Source: Gallionella sp.
Lineage (GTDB): Bacteria; Pseudomonadota; Gammaproteobacteria; Burkholderiales; Gallionellaceae
Direction: 5' to 3'
Length of the DNA stretch: 64,000 nucleotides
Assembly: GCA_028699065.1 (NCBI GenBank)
Contig: JAQVVH010000002.1
Span: forward strand, 350,175 to 414,174
Shown here: one piece after another, positions 35,305 to 52,948 of the stretch
Position numbering within the stretch: the first letter of the stretch is position 1
How the letters are laid out: the number at the start of each line of letters is the position of its first letter
Made by a program: the position numbers and the translations under genes
The notes under the pieces: model-generated
The model's input: the letters and a program-made list of their open reading frames with translations, nothing else
Told to the model about the DNA's origin: nothing
The model's database searches: none

Positions 35305-36699
35305 ATGAGCCACCGCACCGAACGCGATTCCTTTGGCACGATCGAGGTGCCCGCAGAGCGACTTTGGGGGGCGCAGACGCAGCGCTCGATTCAGTTCTTC
35401 CATATCTCGATCGAACAAATGCCGCGCGAACTCGTGCGGGCGCTGGCCTCGGTCAAGCGCGCCGCGGCACGGGTGAACCAGGATCTTGGACTGCTCGATG
35501 CCACTAAAGCCAAAGCTATCGTGCAGGCGGCGGATGAAGTACTCGCGGGTCAGCATGATGCGGAATTCGTGCTGTCGGTCTGGCAGACCGGTTCCGGCAC
35601 GCAGAGCAATATGAACATGAACGAAGTGCTGGCGAACCGTGCGTCGGAACTGCTCGGCGGCGAGCGCGGCATGGCACGCAAGGTTCACCCCAACGACGAG
35701 GTAAATCTGGGCCAGTCGTCGAACGACATTTTCCCGACCGCAATGCATGTGGCTGCCGCCGAAGCTGTCAGCCGTCAACTGCTGCCCGCTCTGCGTGAAC
35801 TGCGCGCCACACTGGCGCAGAAATCCCGCGAGTTTGCAGGGATCGTGAAAATTGGCCGGACGCATTTACAGGACGCGACGCCGCTGACGCTGGAACAGGA
35901 ATTCTCCGGCTACGTTGCCCAGCTCGATCACGCCGAGGCCGCGATAACGGCGACGCTGGGGCCGTTGCACCGGCTGGCCGTCGGGGGCACGGCGGTCGGC
36001 ACGGGGCTGAATACGCATGCCGCTTTTGGCGAACGCGTGGCCGCAGAACTCGACCAGGCGCTGGGTCTGCCGTTCGAAAGCGCTGCCAACAAATTCGCCG
36101 CGCTGGCCAGCAATGATGAATTGGTCGCGGCACATGGCGCACTCAAGACCCTCGCGGCAGCGCTGATGAAAATCGCCAATGATGTTCGCTGGCTGGCGTC
36201 CGGCCCGCGCTCGGGACTGGGCGAGATCAGCATTCCGGAAAACGAACCGGGCAGTTCGATTATGCCGGGCAAGGTCAATCCGACCCAGAGCGAAGCGCTG
36301 ACCATGCTGTGCTGCCAGGTTTTCGGCAACGATGTGGCAATCAACTTTGGTGGCGCTTCGGGCAACTTCGAGCTGAATGTCTTCCGCCCCATGATCGCGC
36401 ACAATTTCCTGCAAAGCGTGCGGCTGCTGGCCGACGGGATGGCGAGTTTCGAGGCACACTGCGCGCGCGGAATTCAGGCCAACACCGCCCGGATTGCCGA
36501 GCAGATGCAGCGCTCGCTGATGCTGGTCACGGCGCTTACGCCGCATATTGGTTACGACCGCGCCGCCGAAATCGCGAAGCGCGCACACCATGATGGCAGC
36601 ACACTGAAGGAAGCGGCGCAGGTGCTGGGTTATGTCTCCGGGGAAGATTTCGACCGCTGGGTGGTTGCCGCCGACATGGTGCACCCGCGCGGAGAATAA
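35305..36699 (+). CDS. fumC: Class II fumarate hydratase
   Basis: [49 protein letters not shown]. Confidence 0.96.
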   Translation: MSHRTERDSFGTIEVPAERLWGAQTQRSIQFFHISIEQMPRELVRALASVKRAAARVNQDLGLLDATKAKAIVQAADEVLAGQHDAEFVLSVWQTGSGTQSNMNMNEVLANRASELLGGERGMARKVHPNDEVNLGQSSNDIFPTAMHVAAAEAVSRQLLPALRELRATLAQKSREFAGIVKIGRTHLQDATPLTLEQEFSGYVAQLDHAEAAITATLGPLHRLAVGGTAVGTGLNTHAAFGERVAAELDQALGLPFESAANKFAALASNDELVAAHGALKTLAAALMKIANDVRWLASGPRSGLGEISIPENEPGSSIMPGKVNPTQSEALTMLCCQVFGNDVAINFGGASGNFELNVFRPMIAHNFLQSVRLLADGMASFEAHCARGIQANTARIAEQMQRSLMLVTALTPHIGYDRAAEIAKRAHHDGSTLKEAAQVLGYVSGEDFDRWVVAADMVHPRGE

Positions 36700-37617
36700 C
36701 TAGCGGTGAAGACGGTCGAGGCCCTCGTCCGAAAGCGACAAGGGGTCTTCCAGCGGTTCCAGATGTGTGGTGACATGGGCTTGCGGCACAGCAAGCCGGA
36801 TATCGTGTTCGATGCGTTCCAACCAGTCGTGCCCCTGCTGCACGCTCCATTCACCCGGCACCATGACATGCAGCGTCACGAAGGCGCGCATGCCGGCCTG
36901 ACGGGTACGCAACGCGTGGAAATCCAGTCCCTGGGCACGATACTTTTCCAGCACGGCTTCAATCGCATGGCATTGTTCGTCCGGAAGCGAAGCATCCATC
37001 AAGCCGGCGGCCGAACGACGCAACAAGTGCCAGCCCGTCCAGACGATATTCGCCGCCACCAGCAACGCAATCACCGGATCCAGCCACAGCCAGCCGCCAA
37101 GCCAGACCAGCACCACCCCGAAAATTACACCCACCGAAGTCCAGACATCCGTGAGCAAATGATGGGCATCGGCTTCCAGCGTAATCGAATGATGCGCGCG
37201 ACCGACTTTCATCAGGGTTCGAGCGGTAAGTAAATTGATGATCGACGCCACGACCGAGACGGCCAAACCCACACCGACCGATTCCAGCGCTTGCGGATGC
37301 AGCAGACGATCAACCGCGGCATAGGCAATGCTCAGCGCCGCGAGGAGAATCAGGAATCCTTCGAATGCACTTGAAAAATATTCCGCCTTGCCATGACCGT
37401 ACGCATGTTTTTCGTCGGCGGGTTCGGCCGCCAGTGAAAGCATGGCCAGCGCCATCAGCGCGCCCGCCAGGTTGACGAAGGATTCCATCGCATCGGATAG
37501 CAGGCCGACGGACCCGGTCAGCCACCAGGCAATCCCCTTGAGCAGAATGGTGGCGACGGCTGCCGCAATCGACAGCCAAGCATAACGCTTTAGCGTAGCG
37601 GCTTGAACGTGACTCAT
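36700..37617 (-). CDS. Cation diffusion facilitator family transporter (FieF-like)
   Basis: [49 protein letters not shown] and [14 protein letters not shown] (HxxxD). Confidence 0.9.
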   Translation of the reverse strand: MSHVQAATLKRYAWLSIAAAVATILLKGIAWWLTGSVGLLSDAMESFVNLAGALMALAMLSLAAEPADEKHAYGHGKAEYFSSAFEGFLILLAALSIAYAAVDRLLHPQALESVGVGLAVSVVASIINLLTARTLMKVGRAHHSITLEADAHHLLTDVWTSVGVIFGVVLVWLGGWLWLDPVIALLVAANIVWTGWHLLRRSAAGLMDASLPDEQCHAIEAVLEKYRAQGLDFHALRTRQAGMRAFVTLHVMVPGEWSVQQGHDWLERIEHDIRLAVPQAHVTTHLEPLEDPLSLSDEGLDRLHR

Positions 37618-38147
37618 TCTTCCGGCACTTCGCGTTCCGGAAACAACTCGGAGGTAAAGCCGAATTTGCGCATGTCGCGCATGCGCATCGGATACAGAAT
37701 GCCGTCGAGATGATCACACTCGTGTTGCACTACGCGGGCGTGGAATCCACCGACCGTGCGCGCAATCAGCGCCCCGGTTTCGTCACGGCCCGTATAGCTG
37801 ATCTGACTGAAGCGCGGTACACATCCGCGCAAGCCGGGCAGACTCAGGCAGCCTTCCCAGCCTTCTTCGATCACGTCTCCCACGGGCGTGATCTGCGGGT
37901 TGATGAGCACGGTTTCGGGCACTTCGCCCGCATCGGGATAACGCGCGTTGTGCTTAAAACCAAAGATCACCACACGCAGCGGAACACCGATCTGGGGCGC
38001 CGCCAGGCCTGCACCGTTCGTGGCTCGCATGGTGTCGCGCATATCTTCCAGCAACCGCCGCAAGGCCTCGGTACCGAAATCGCTCACCGGCTCGGCAAGC
38101 TGTTGCAAACGTGGGTCGCCCATGCGCAAAACGTTCCGCACCGTCAT
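37614..38147 (-). CDS. def: Peptide deformylase
   Basis: [35 protein letters not shown]. Confidence 0.95.
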   Translation of the reverse strand: MTVRNVLRMGDPRLQQLAEPVSDFGTEALRRLLEDMRDTMRATNGAGLAAPQIGVPLRVVIFGFKHNARYPDAGEVPETVLINPQITPVGDVIEEGWEGCLSLPGLRGCVPRFSQISYTGRDETGALIARTVGGFHARVVQHECDHLDGILYPMRMRDMRKFGFTSELFPEREVPEE

Positions 38148-38150
38148 TTC

Positions 38151-38906
38151 TTAGCGCTCCTCTTCCACAGGGCAGACCACCAGATGCTCAAGAATATTCC
38201 GCACTTTTTGCATGGCTGTGTTGGCCGTTTCCTTCAGGCGTTCCATATTGATGCCGTGGCGGCTGTCACCGCGACCGGCCGCGTAATTTGCGACCACCGC
38301 GATGGCGGCATAGTTGAGATCCAGCTCCATCGCCAGTGCGGTTTCCGGCATGCCGGTCATTCCGACCATGTCCGCACCATCGCTGGCATAGCGGTTGACT
38401 TCGGCAATGCTGTCCAGCCGCGGCCCCTGGGTCGCCGCGTACACGCCACCATTCAGACAGGGCTCGTCCGCTTGGCGCGCACTTTGCAGGATACGGCGGC
38501 GCAGCCTGGGGCAGTACGGCATGGTGAAATCGATATTGCGATAGGGTTTGTCGATGGCATCAAAAAAGGTGGCGTCGCGGCCGTGGGTGTAATCCATGAC
38601 CTGATCGGGCAAAACAATAGTGCCCGGCGTCAGATCGGGACGAATGCTGCCGACGGTGGCAATCGACACCACATCGCGCACACCCTGTTCGCGCAAGGCC
38701 CAGAGATTGGCGCGGTAATTTACAAGATGCGGCGGGATGGTGTAGCCGTAACCGTGGCGCGCCAGAAAAATAACTTCCTGCTGGTTCAGCTTTCCGAAAA
38801 TGAAGGCGCCGGAGGGTTCGCCATAGGGCGTGCGCATCACCTGCCGGTGGGTAATTTCCAGATTGACCAACTGGGTTAAGCCTCGTCCGCCGATAATCGC
38901 CAACAT
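38151..38906 (-). CDS. S-methyl-5'-thioinosine phosphorylase (MTAP/PNP family)
   Basis: MLAIIGGRGLTQ...RHGYGYTIPPHLVNYRANLWAL...YAATQGPRLDS...DMVGMTGMPETALAMELDLNYAAIAVVANYAAGRG; start trimmed. Confidence 0.85.
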   Translation of the reverse strand: MLAIIGGRGLTQLVNLEITHRQVMRTPYGEPSGAFIFGKLNQQEVIFLARHGYGYTIPPHLVNYRANLWALREQGVRDVVSIATVGSIRPDLTPGTIVLPDQVMDYTHGRDATFFDAIDKPYRNIDFTMPYCPRLRRRILQSARQADEPCLNGGVYAATQGPRLDSIAEVNRYASDGADMVGMTGMPETALAMELDLNYAAIAVVANYAAGRGDSRHGINMERLKETANTAMQKVRNILEHLVVCPVEEER

Positions 38907-38907
38907 G

Positions 38908-39456
38908 TTATTGCTCCTTGAGTGCGTAAATCGCCGGCAGGTTGCGCCAGACGCCGCGAATATCCATGCCATACCCGAAGACAAACCGGTCCGGAAGTTC
39001 CAGTCCCACAAAGTCGGCCTGAACGGGCTTGATTCTACCCGTCTGTTTCTCGGCAAACACTGCGCTGTAAACCCGGGCCGCGCCCAGGGCCAGCAGCCTG
39101 TCCCGGATCGCTTGCAAGGTTTCTCCCGCATCGAGAATATCGTCCACGACCAGCACGCTCCGGCCTTGCAAGCTGCTCGCCTCCGGGAGGGACTTCCAGC
39201 TTAATGCACCGCCCTGCTCTGCCGCACCGTAGCGCGACACATGCAGGTAATCGAGCGCCAGCGGAAAAGTCAGCAAGGGCAGCAGTTGCCCGCAAAATAC
39301 CGAAGCACCGGTCATCACGGGCAACACCAGCGGAAACTGCCCAGCCAGATTTGAATTGATCCGTTGTGCCAAATCCCGCAGGGCAGACTGCACGGCTTGC
39401 GCGCTCACAATCTGCTCGGCATCGGCCAGCAATTGTTCGGCTTCGCGGGTATCCAA
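38908..39456 (-). CDS. hpt: Hypoxanthine(-guanine) phosphoribosyltransferase
   Basis: PRPP motif VLVVDDILDAGETLQAI; FVFGYGMDIRGVWRNLPAIYAL. Confidence 0.85.
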   Translation of the reverse strand: MDTREAEQLLADAEQIVSAQAVQSALRDLAQRINSNLAGQFPLVLPVMTGASVFCGQLLPLLTFPLALDYLHVSRYGAAEQGGALSWKSLPEASSLQGRSVLVVDDILDAGETLQAIRDRLLALGAARVYSAVFAEKQTGRIKPVQADFVGLELPDRFVFGYGMDIRGVWRNLPAIYALKEQ

Positions 39457-39458
39457 GA

Positions 39459-43521
<4,063 letters not shown>

Positions 43522-43575
43522 TTGCCAGACCGATCATGTATTGAAAATATGCGACGGGCCGATTATCGCAAGGGC

Positions 43576-44628
43576 TCAGGCCAAGGGCAATTCGCCATTT
43601 CGTTTGCCTATCAGATTTACCTCGGCCAGGGCTTTCAAAAACACGGGGTGTTCATGCAAATGCGCCAGATCTTCGGGATGCGGACGACCGCGCATCTGCG
43701 CCAGCCGCGCCTTGCTGGCCGCCGGCATTTCATATTCCAATCCGGCCAGCAGCGCATCTGCAGAATCCGGCTTGTTGCAGACCAGCACCATGTCACAACC
43801 TGCCGCCAGCGCGGCGTGGGCACGTTCAACAATGCCGCCCGCAACGGTCGCGCCTTCCATGGAAAGATCGTCACTAAAGATCACGCCTTCGAATCCCATC
43901 TGGCCGCGCAAAATTTGTTGCAACCAGACCGGCGAAAATCCGGCCGGGCGCGAATCTACCTTGGGATAAATCACATGCGCGGGCATCACGGCACTCAAGC
44001 CGTAATCCACCATTTGCTGAAAAGGGATGAGATCGCAAAGCTCAATATCCACAAATGCGCGCTCATCGACCGGAATGGCAAGATGCGAATCGGCCCGGAC
44101 GTAACCGTGTCCCGGAAAATGTTTGCCCACGCTGTGCATTCCGCCCTGCTTCAAACCCAGCAACAACTCATGCGCCAGCTCTGCGATGGCCTGCGGCTCG
44201 CTGTGAAAAGCCCGGTCGCCGATCACGCTGCTCTGGCCATAATCAACATCCAGCACCGGCGTAAAACTGAAATCCACCCCGCAGGCGCGCAACTCAGCAG
44301 CCAGCACATAGCCCGTCTGCCGCGCGAGATGCCGCGCCCGCTGCGGCTGCTCGTCCCAAAGGATGCCGAGTTCGCGCATGGGCGGAATCCGCGTAAATCC
44401 CTCACGGAAACGCTGCACGCGACCGCCTTCGTGATCCACCGCAATCAGCAGCGGTGGCGTACGCACCGCGCGAATCGCTGCCGTCAACTCGCACAACTGC
44501 GAGGGCGACTCGTAATTTCTGGCAAACAGAATGACACCGCCCACCCGCGGATGACGCAAACGCGCCTCGTCTTCCGGCGTCAATCGCGTCCCCAACACAT
44601 CCAGCATCACCGGCCCAAGACCCATCAC
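43576..44628 (-). CDS. nagZ: Beta-N-acetylhexosaminidase NagZ
   Basis: [26 protein letters not shown] and [21 protein letters not shown]. Confidence 0.94.
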   Translation of the reverse strand: MMGLGPVMLDVLGTRLTPEDEARLRHPRVGGVILFARNYESPSQLCELTAAIRAVRTPPLLIAVDHEGGRVQRFREGFTRIPPMRELGILWDEQPQRARHLARQTGYVLAAELRACGVDFSFTPVLDVDYGQSSVIGDRAFHSEPQAIAELAHELLLGLKQGGMHSVGKHFPGHGYVRADSHLAIPVDERAFVDIELCDLIPFQQMVDYGLSAVMPAHVIYPKVDSRPAGFSPVWLQQILRGQMGFEGVIFSDDLSMEGATVAGGIVERAHAALAAGCDMVLVCNKPDSADALLAGLEYEMPAASKARLAQMRGRPHPEDLAHLHEHPVFLKALAEVNLIGKRNGELPLA

Positions 44629-45008
44629 GCCTCTCCTTCCAGAATAACGAATGCCAGTGCAGCCTCATGCTCGTCACTGACACTCAAATGATGGCAACAA
44701 ACACCGCGGCCCCTTAAAAACTCTGACAATCCAGCATCGAAAGTAAATCTGGGTTTACCCAAAACGTCATGCGTTACTGCCATAGCAGACAAAACCACGG
44801 GAGGACGCAAGCCAGAACCACAGGCCTTGGCAAATGCCTCTTTGGCCGCAAAACGTTTGGCAAGAAAACGGGCCGGAAAAAGTGCCTGCTGGTAGTCGTC
44901 CCATTCCGCCGGGGCAAGCAGCCGCCGGGCAAATTTCTCGCCGTGACGCTGCAGCGCCAATTCGATGCGCGCAACATTGACGAGGTCGGTACCGATACCC
45001 AGAATCAT
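44625..45008 (-). CDS. acpS: Holo-ACP synthase
   Basis: [16 protein letters not shown] and [18 protein letters not shown]. Confidence 0.94.
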   Translation of the reverse strand: MILGIGTDLVNVARIELALQRHGEKFARRLLAPAEWDDYQQALFPARFLAKRFAAKEAFAKACGSGLRPPVVLSAMAVTHDVLGKPRFTFDAGLSEFLRGRGVCCHHLSVSDEHEAALAFVILEGEA

Positions 45009-45721
45009 GCGCTGACCAGCAGGGCTTTCATTCTGCGGACGGCCGCATCAAGACCGATAAACACCGATTCGGCGATGATGGCGTGGCCGATATTGAGTTC
45101 GGCGAGATGCGGAATTGCGACCACCGGCTGCACGTTGTGATAGTGCAATCCGTGTCCGGCATTGACCTGCAAGCCCAGCACATGGGCATGGGCAGTGGCA
45201 ATGCGCAACCGCTCCAGCTCGTGCGCGCGCGCGGGGACGCTATCCGCATCCGCATATTTTCCGGTGTGCAATTCGATCACGGGGGCGCCGATGCGGCGTG
45301 CGGCGTCGATCTGTTTTTCTTCCGGGTCGATGAACAGTGAAACGCGGATGCCTGCCTCGGTGCAACGTTCGGTGGCCGCTTTCACGCTGTCAAAATAACG
45401 CACGACATCGAGCCCGCCCTCAGTGGTCAGTTCTTCGCGACGCTCGGGAACGAGGCAAATGTCATGCGGCTGCAGGCGCACAGCGTTGCTGATCATTTCG
45501 TCGGTGACGGCACATTCGAGATTCATCCGGGTTTGCAGCATGCCGCGCAGAATATCGACGTCGGCGTCCTGGATATGGCGGCGGTCTTCGCGCAGGTGCA
45601 GGGTAATGGCATCGGCCCCCGCTTCCTCACAAATGAGTGCTGCGCGCACAAGATTGGGATAGCGTGCGCCGCGTGCCTGGCGCAGGGTCGCGACATGGTC
45701 GATGTTGAGTCCGAGCTTCAT
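45005..45721 (-). CDS. pdxJ: Pyridoxine 5'-phosphate synthase PdxJ
   Basis: [52 protein letters not shown]. Confidence 0.96.
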   Translation of the reverse strand: MKLGLNIDHVATLRQARGARYPNLVRAALICEEAGADAITLHLREDRRHIQDADVDILRGMLQTRMNLECAVTDEMISNAVRLQPHDICLVPERREELTTEGGLDVVRYFDSVKAATERCTEAGIRVSLFIDPEEKQIDAARRIGAPVIELHTGKYADADSVPARAHELERLRIATAHAHVLGLQVNAGHGLHYHNVQPVVAIPHLAELNIGHAIIAESVFIGLDAAVRRMKALLVSA

Positions 45722-46449
45722 AGTTTTTGCAGGTCCTTGATAAGTTCGCGCGTGTGCAACGATTTCCCGTTCAAATAATGGTTCAGCAACATGCGCATCA
45801 GTTGTTTTCCTTGCTGTGCGGTCACGGGGTCGGCGTAGTCGTCGGCGGCCATTTCCAGCAGTGTTTTGCCCGATACGGGAAAGCCCGGATGACGATCGCC
45901 GGTTTCCGGTTCCGCGCCGCGCCCGATGACATAACGATAGCAGACTTCCGGCTGAATCGCCCCCCCACCCCCAGCTTCGCGAGCCAGTTCCAGACCGTAG
46001 CCCAGGGCTTGCAGCAGCCGTTTTTCGAAGCGGCGCAGGGTCGCCGCATGATCACGCTCGTGCGCCAGTCTGTGCAGTGCGTCGGTGTAGTCGTCAAATA
46101 ATTGTTCGTGCGGATCTTCGCGCGCCAGCAGGTTCATCAGCAATTCGTTGAGATAAAAACCGCACATCAGCGCACGTCCCTGCAGATACGGCTGTCCGCC
46201 CTGCCACTCGGCGCCGTGCAGCGTGCGAACTTCCCCTTTGCCGAACCAGGACAGACGCAAGGGCTGGAATCCCATAAGCAAACCGCGCAAGGCAGAACGC
46301 GGACGGCGGGCACCGCGCGCCATGATGGCGATCCGTCCGTGATGGCGACTGAAGACCTCGAGAATCAGGCTGGATTCGCTGTAGGGATAGTTGTGCAGCA
46401 CAAAGGCGGGTTCATCCTGCTGCCTGTTTTGCCGGCCGGCCAGCGTCAT
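45718..46449 (-). CDS. recO: DNA repair protein RecO
   Basis: [38 protein letters not shown]; next to era. Confidence 0.92.
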   Translation of the reverse strand: MTLAGRQNRQQDEPAFVLHNYPYSESSLILEVFSRHHGRIAIMARGARRPRSALRGLLMGFQPLRLSWFGKGEVRTLHGAEWQGGQPYLQGRALMCGFYLNELLMNLLAREDPHEQLFDDYTDALHRLAHERDHAATLRRFEKRLLQALGYGLELAREAGGGGAIQPEVCYRYVIGRGAEPETGDRHPGFPVSGKTLLEMAADDYADPVTAQQGKQLMRMLLNHYLNGKSLHTRELIKDLQKL

Positions 46450-47342
46450 TCGTAACCCAGCGAGCGCAACACACGTTCGTTATCGGCCCAGCCGCTGCGC
46501 AGCTTGACGAAGACTTCAAGATAAACCTTGCCGTCGAACATCTTTTCCATGTCGAGTCGGGCCTGTGTGGCGATCTCTTTGAGCTTCTCGCCCTTGCGCC
46601 CGATCAGCATGGCTTTGTGCGCTTCCTTGTCAACCAGAATGGCGGCATGAATGCGGCGCAGCCGTCCTTCCTGTTTGAACTGTTCGATCACTACGCTGGT
46701 GGAATACGGCAATTCCTCGCCGGTGAAGCGGAAGACTTTTTCGCGCAGCAATTCCGCCGCCAGAAATCGCTCGCTGCGGTCGGTGACGTCGGCAGCGTCG
46801 TAGATCATTTCGCCTTCCGGCAAGTGCCGGCGCAAAGCGTTTAGAAGTTCGTCCAGCTTGCGGCCCTGTTTGGCGCTGACCGGCACGATATCGGCGAATT
46901 TAAAATCCTCCGCAACCCGCTCGGCAAAGGGCAGCAATTGGCCCTTGTCTGCCACTTCGTCGATCTTGTTGATGACCAGCACGACCGGACGATTGTCCGG
47001 CAGTAATTTGAGTACTTCGCGATCCCGCTCGTCGTAACGCAAGGCCTCAAGCACAAACACTACAACCTGCACGTCGCGCAGGCTGCTGGTCACCACGCGG
47101 TTCATCCCGCGGTTGAGTGCATTCATATGTTTGGTCTGAAATCCCGGCGTGTCGACGAAGACAAACTGCGAGGCTTCGTCGGTATAGATACCGTGAATCC
47201 GGTGACGGGTCGTTTGCGCCTTGCGCGAGGTGATGCTGATCTTCTGGCCGACCAGATGATTCAGCAGGGTGGATTTGCCAACGTTCGGGCGTCCGACGAT
47301 GGCAACGAAACCGCTGTGGAAAATTACAGGTTGTTCAGTCAT
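46446..47342 (-). CDS. era: GTPase Era
   Basis: [41 protein letters not shown] domain; start trimmed to MTEQPVIF. Confidence 0.96.
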   Translation of the reverse strand: MTEQPVIFHSGFVAIVGRPNVGKSTLLNHLVGQKISITSRKAQTTRHRIHGIYTDEASQFVFVDTPGFQTKHMNALNRGMNRVVTSSLRDVQVVVFVLEALRYDERDREVLKLLPDNRPVVLVINKIDEVADKGQLLPFAERVAEDFKFADIVPVSAKQGRKLDELLNALRRHLPEGEMIYDAADVTDRSERFLAAELLREKVFRFTGEELPYSTSVVIEQFKQEGRLRRIHAAILVDKEAHKAMLIGRKGEKLKEIATQARLDMEKMFDGKVYLEVFVKLRSGWADNERVLRSLGYE

Positions 47343-48043
47343 GAGTTGGCAATCAGTTGTTCGTAAGCGGCCTGTGCGGCCTGTTGTTCGGCATTGCGGC
47401 GGCTGCCGCCCTGTCCCTGGGTAATCAGCTGTTTCGCGGGAATCGCGCATTCCACCAGAAAGGATTGCTCGTGCGCCTGCCCTTGAATTGCAACGATGCG
47501 ATAACCGGGCAGCGGTAAACGCCGGGCTTGCAGATATTCCTGCAGAAGCGTTTTCGGATCCTTGCCCAGCGTATGCACGTCGATCTGCGCCAGATAGGGA
47601 ACAAAAAGTTTCAGCACCACGCGCTCGGCCGCGGGGTAGCCCTGGTCGAGAAACACTGCTCCGAACAGCGCTTCCATCGCATCTGCAAGAATCGATACCC
47701 GCTGACTGCCCCCGCTTTTGCGCTCGCCTTCGCCCAAACGCAGAAGGCGTCCCAGACCCATCTGTTGCCCCAGCAGCGCCAGCGTTTCTTCCTTCACCAG
47801 ATTGGAGCGCAGGCGGGAAAGGTCGCCTTCATTCAGCGCGGGATAGGCCTCAAACAAATGCCGCGCAATCACCGCGCCCAGAATGCTGTCGCCGAGAAAT
47901 TCCAGACGCTCGTAATGCCCGGTGGAGTAGCTGCGATGGGTCAGCGCCCGCAGCAGCAAGTTCGGCTGGCGAAACGTGCAATCCAGCCGCTCGCACAGGG
48001 CGAGGTCATCGCGTGTCAGCAAAACGTTCCTAGTGACCGGCAC
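47339..48043 (-). CDS. rnc: Ribonuclease III (start uncertain; GTG 48043 or ATG 48076)
   Basis: [21 protein letters not shown] catalytic motif and C-terminal dsRBD. Confidence 0.94.
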   Translation of the reverse strand: MPVTRNVLLTRDDLALCERLDCTFRQPNLLLRALTHRSYSTGHYERLEFLGDSILGAVIARHLFEAYPALNEGDLSRLRSNLVKEETLALLGQQMGLGRLLRLGEGERKSGGSQRVSILADAMEALFGAVFLDQGYPAAERVVLKLFVPYLAQIDVHTLGKDPKTLLQEYLQARRLPLPGYRIVAIQGQAHEQSFLVECAIPAKQLITQGQGGSRRNAEQQAAQAAYEQLIANS

Positions 48044-48404
48044 TGCTGGGATTGAAATCAATAAGCAGGCTGACATTCGCCAGCAGCGGAATGCTGACGG
48101 TGTAATGCGCGCTCAACGACCATTGCCCGCCCTGCTGCTGAATCTCAAGATCATCGGCACGGATGGCACGAATGTCGTCGATGGATGCGCGTTTCACATA
48201 CTCGCCTTTGACCTCGGCAACGCCGGCATTTTGCAATTCGGGATCGGCCGCCACGGCAGCCATGATTTTGCCGATTTCGGCATTTTCGATGTACGCCGGC
48301 ACCATTTTCAGCCCGATGATGCTAAACAACACCAGCAACACGGCACCAAACAGGAAACCGCTGAGGCTGAGGCCGCGCTGTAAACCGTGCAAATTTGTTC
48401 GCAT
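48030..48404 (-). CDS. DUF4845-family membrane protein
   Basis: Single TM protein between lepB and rnc, a common position for DUF4845 in betaproteobacteria. Confidence 0.75.
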   Translation of the reverse strand: MRTNLHGLQRGLSLSGFLFGAVLLVLFSIIGLKMVPAYIENAEIGKIMAAVAADPELQNAGVAEVKGEYVKRASIDDIRAIRADDLEIQQQGGQWSLSAHYTVSIPLLANVSLLIDFNPSSAGH

Positions 48405-48419
48405 GTTAAGTCTCCGTGG

Positions 48420-49223
48420 TTAGTTGATCGACAACCCGACACGCTTCAGGTCGGAAAAATTCATCCAGATAAAAAAGGCTTTGCCGACAATCTGGTTGTC
48501 CGGCACAAATCCCCAGTAACGGCTGTCGCGGCTATTGTCGCGATTGTCGCCGAGCATGAAGTAATGTCCGGTGGGCACGGTGCAGCGCACCATCTCCTCG
48601 CTGTACCGGCATTGCTCCAGCCCCGGGAATTCGGCCACAGCGGACAGGTGGATGAGCGGCATTTCAGGATTCACCAGTAGCGCGTGTTTATGCTCGCCCA
48701 GCGATTCAATACGTTTTTCGGTATGCACAAAATTCAGGCCGGTCTCGACGTAATTGTAATCACCGTCGGGCGTTTGAATCTGCTCGTCGCCATTGATCCA
48801 CAAACGTTTGTTGCGATATTCCACAGTGTCGCCCGGCAAACCGATGATGCGCTTGATGTAATCCTTGGAAGGATCTTCCGGATAGTGGAACACCATCACG
48901 TCGCCGCGCTGCGGATCGTTGAGTGGGATGATTTTCCGGTTGATGATGGGCAAACGAATGCCGTAAGTGAATTTGTTGACCAGGATAAAATCGCCCACCT
49001 GCAGGGTCGGAATCATCGAGCCCGACGGGATTTTGAACGGCTCGACCAGAAACGAACGGATCAGAAACACGATCAGTATCACCGGAAAAAAACTCTTGGC
49101 ATATTCGACCCACCAGGGTTCGGTCTGATTCAAAGTCCGGCGGGCCGCCAGCAGCATTTTGTCGAGCAGCCAGATCCCGCCCGTCAGCATCAAAAGAATA
49201 AACAGAATCAGCGCAAAATCCAT
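48420..49223 (-). CDS. lepB: Signal peptidase I
   Basis: PFKIPSGSMIPTLQVGDFILVNKFTYGIRLP; GDVMVFHYPEDPSKDYIKRIIGLPGD; GDNRDNSRDSRYWGFVP. Confidence 0.96.
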   Translation of the reverse strand: MDFALILFILLMLTGGIWLLDKMLLAARRTLNQTEPWWVEYAKSFFPVILIVFLIRSFLVEPFKIPSGSMIPTLQVGDFILVNKFTYGIRLPIINRKIIPLNDPQRGDVMVFHYPEDPSKDYIKRIIGLPGDTVEYRNKRLWINGDEQIQTPDGDYNYVETGLNFVHTEKRIESLGEHKHALLVNPEMPLIHLSAVAEFPGLEQCRYSEEMVRCTVPTGHYFMLGDNRDNSRDSRYWGFVPDNQIVGKAFFIWMNFSDLKRVGLSIN

Positions 49224-49225
49224 CG

Positions 49226-51019
<1,794 letters not shown>

Positions 51020-51097
51020 GATGTCATGCCTTGCCGAAACCGGCGCTTTTACGAAGCGCGAATTCTAGCCGATTTCGGCCGGCAAAGTGGCCGCAGC

Positions 51098-52489
51098 TTA
51101 CTTGTCCTCAAGCTGTACGGCTACCCAGGAAGCGCTGTCTTCCCGCTTGACCAGCAGCGCGACATTACGCCCCTTGGGTACCTGTTTGAGGAGATTGTTA
51201 AGCTGCGTGACGCTACGCAGCGGGATATTGCCAACCGCCAGCAGAATGTCGCCCTGGCGCAAGCCGGCCGCTCTGGCTGACGTACCCTTGACGGCTTCAA
51301 CCCGCAAGCCGCCCTTAAGCTGCAAAGCCTGTAACTGTTCCTGCGCCAGCGCGCTGGCAGCGATGCCCAGACGGGAGATCATTTCCGCGATATCTTCTTC
51401 AAGTTTTTGGGTGGCCCGTGCGATCTGATTTTCTTCGGGCATTTCGGCGATAACAACGGTCAGGCGTTTGATGCCGCCTTTGCGCCAGACTTCAACATCT
51501 ACCTTGCCGCCCGGACGGGTACCCGCCACAAGACGCGGCAGGTCGGCGGAAGTGTCAATAAGCTTGCCGTCGTATTTCAAAATAACATCGCTGGGCTCGA
51601 TACCCGCCTTGTCGGCCGGGCCGTTCTTTTCAACACTGCTGATCAGTGCACCGGAAGGCTGCGCCAGCCCGAAGGATTCGGCCAGTTCGCGGGTAATTTC
51701 CTGAATCGTGACGCCAATACGGCCGCGCGTCACCTTGCCGGTCGTGCGCAATTGTTCCGCAACTTGGGTTGCCACATCAATCGGAATGGCAAACGACAAC
51801 CCCATCGAGCCGCCGGAGCGGGTGTAAATCTGCGAATTGATGCCGACAACCTCACCGTTCATGTTGAACAGCGGCCCGCCCGAATTGCCCGGGTTAATCG
51901 CCACATCGGTCTGAATGAAAGGCACGAAAACATCCTGCGGCAAAAATCGCCCCTTGGCACTGACGATGCCCGCGGTCACGCTGCTATCGAAACCGAAGGG
52001 GGAGCCAATCGCAACCACCCACTCTCCAACCTTGAGTTTGTCCGGATCGCCAACGGTCACCTTGGGCAAACCGGTGGCGTCAATTCTGAGCAGGGCAACA
52101 TCCGTACGTTTATCGGCGCCAATCACCTTGGCGGAAAACTCGCGCTTGTCGGTCAGACGAACGGTAATTTTGTCGGCGCGGTCCACCACGTGCGCGTTGG
52201 TCAGAATCAGACCGTCGCTGCTGATAATGAAGCCGGAACCCAACGATTGCGCTTCCTGTTCGCTTGGAACTTGGGGAGCAAAGCGGTGAAAAAATTCGAA
52301 GAACGGATCGTTTTCAGGCACGCCGGCAGGCCCTTGGGCGCGACGAACAATCTGGGTTGTACTGACGTTTACCACGGCAGCGCCCTGCTTCTCAACCAAT
52401 CCGGCAAAGTCCGGCAGATCGCGCGCCTGAACGGGTTGCATCAGCAAAATTCCCATTGCGCACGCGACAAAAAACAATTTTTTCAGCAT
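51098..52489 (-). CDS. mucD: DegP/MucD-like periplasmic serine protease
   Basis: Catalytic NAHVVDRADKI, DVALLRID, PGNSGGPLFNMNGEVVGIN; two PDZ domains; start trimmed to MLKKLFF. Confidence 0.94.
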   Translation of the reverse strand: MLKKLFFVACAMGILLMQPVQARDLPDFAGLVEKQGAAVVNVSTTQIVRRAQGPAGVPENDPFFEFFHRFAPQVPSEQEAQSLGSGFIISSDGLILTNAHVVDRADKITVRLTDKREFSAKVIGADKRTDVALLRIDATGLPKVTVGDPDKLKVGEWVVAIGSPFGFDSSVTAGIVSAKGRFLPQDVFVPFIQTDVAINPGNSGGPLFNMNGEVVGINSQIYTRSGGSMGLSFAIPIDVATQVAEQLRTTGKVTRGRIGVTIQEITRELAESFGLAQPSGALISSVEKNGPADKAGIEPSDVILKYDGKLIDTSADLPRLVAGTRPGGKVDVEVWRKGGIKRLTVVIAEMPEENQIARATQKLEEDIAEMISRLGIAASALAQEQLQALQLKGGLRVEAVKGTSARAAGLRQGDILLAVGNIPLRSVTQLNNLLKQVPKGRNVALLVKREDSASWVAVQLEDK

Positions 52490-52523
52490 ATTCAATCTCC
52501 GCTCAAACATTAGGATCAAATAA

Positions 52524-52946
52524 TTATTCGGGCAACCAGCGACAGCTGATGCTCGGCAGGCGGCTGACCGAACCGGCCGCCATTCGGCGCGCCAGCAGGA
52601 ATCCCGCCACCAAACCGATCAGTGCGCCCAAGATTGCCCCCGCCTCGCCCCATATCGCACTGCCGATAAGTGCCCCAGCGATAATCACCCCCAGAGGCAA
52701 GAGATAAACCAGCGCGATGCTACGCAACAACGCACCGTCGGCGATAGACACCAGAACTTCTTCACCCGGTCGGGCATCAATGGCGTTGGTGACTTCAAAC
52801 TGGCGCGGCTTGCTGCAAAACAAACGGGATAATTTGGCACTGCCGCACTCACCGCCCTGACAACGCGAACATCCGCCCGTGTGGCTGGCGCGCACGAAAG
52901 TGCGACCACCTGATTGTTCAACTACGATGGCTCGGGTTTCCAGCAT
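52524..52946 (-). CDS. rseC: RseC/MucC-family sigma-E regulatory membrane protein
   Basis: Cys-rich GGCSRCQGGECG N-terminus, two TM helices; between mucD and rseB. Confidence 0.85.
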   Translation of the reverse strand: MLETRAIVVEQSGGRTFVRASHTGGCSRCQGGECGSAKLSRLFCSKPRQFEVTNAIDARPGEEVLVSIADGALLRSIALVYLLPLGVIIAGALIGSAIWGEAGAILGALIGLVAGFLLARRMAAGSVSRLPSISCRWLPE

Positions 52947-52948
52947 TC

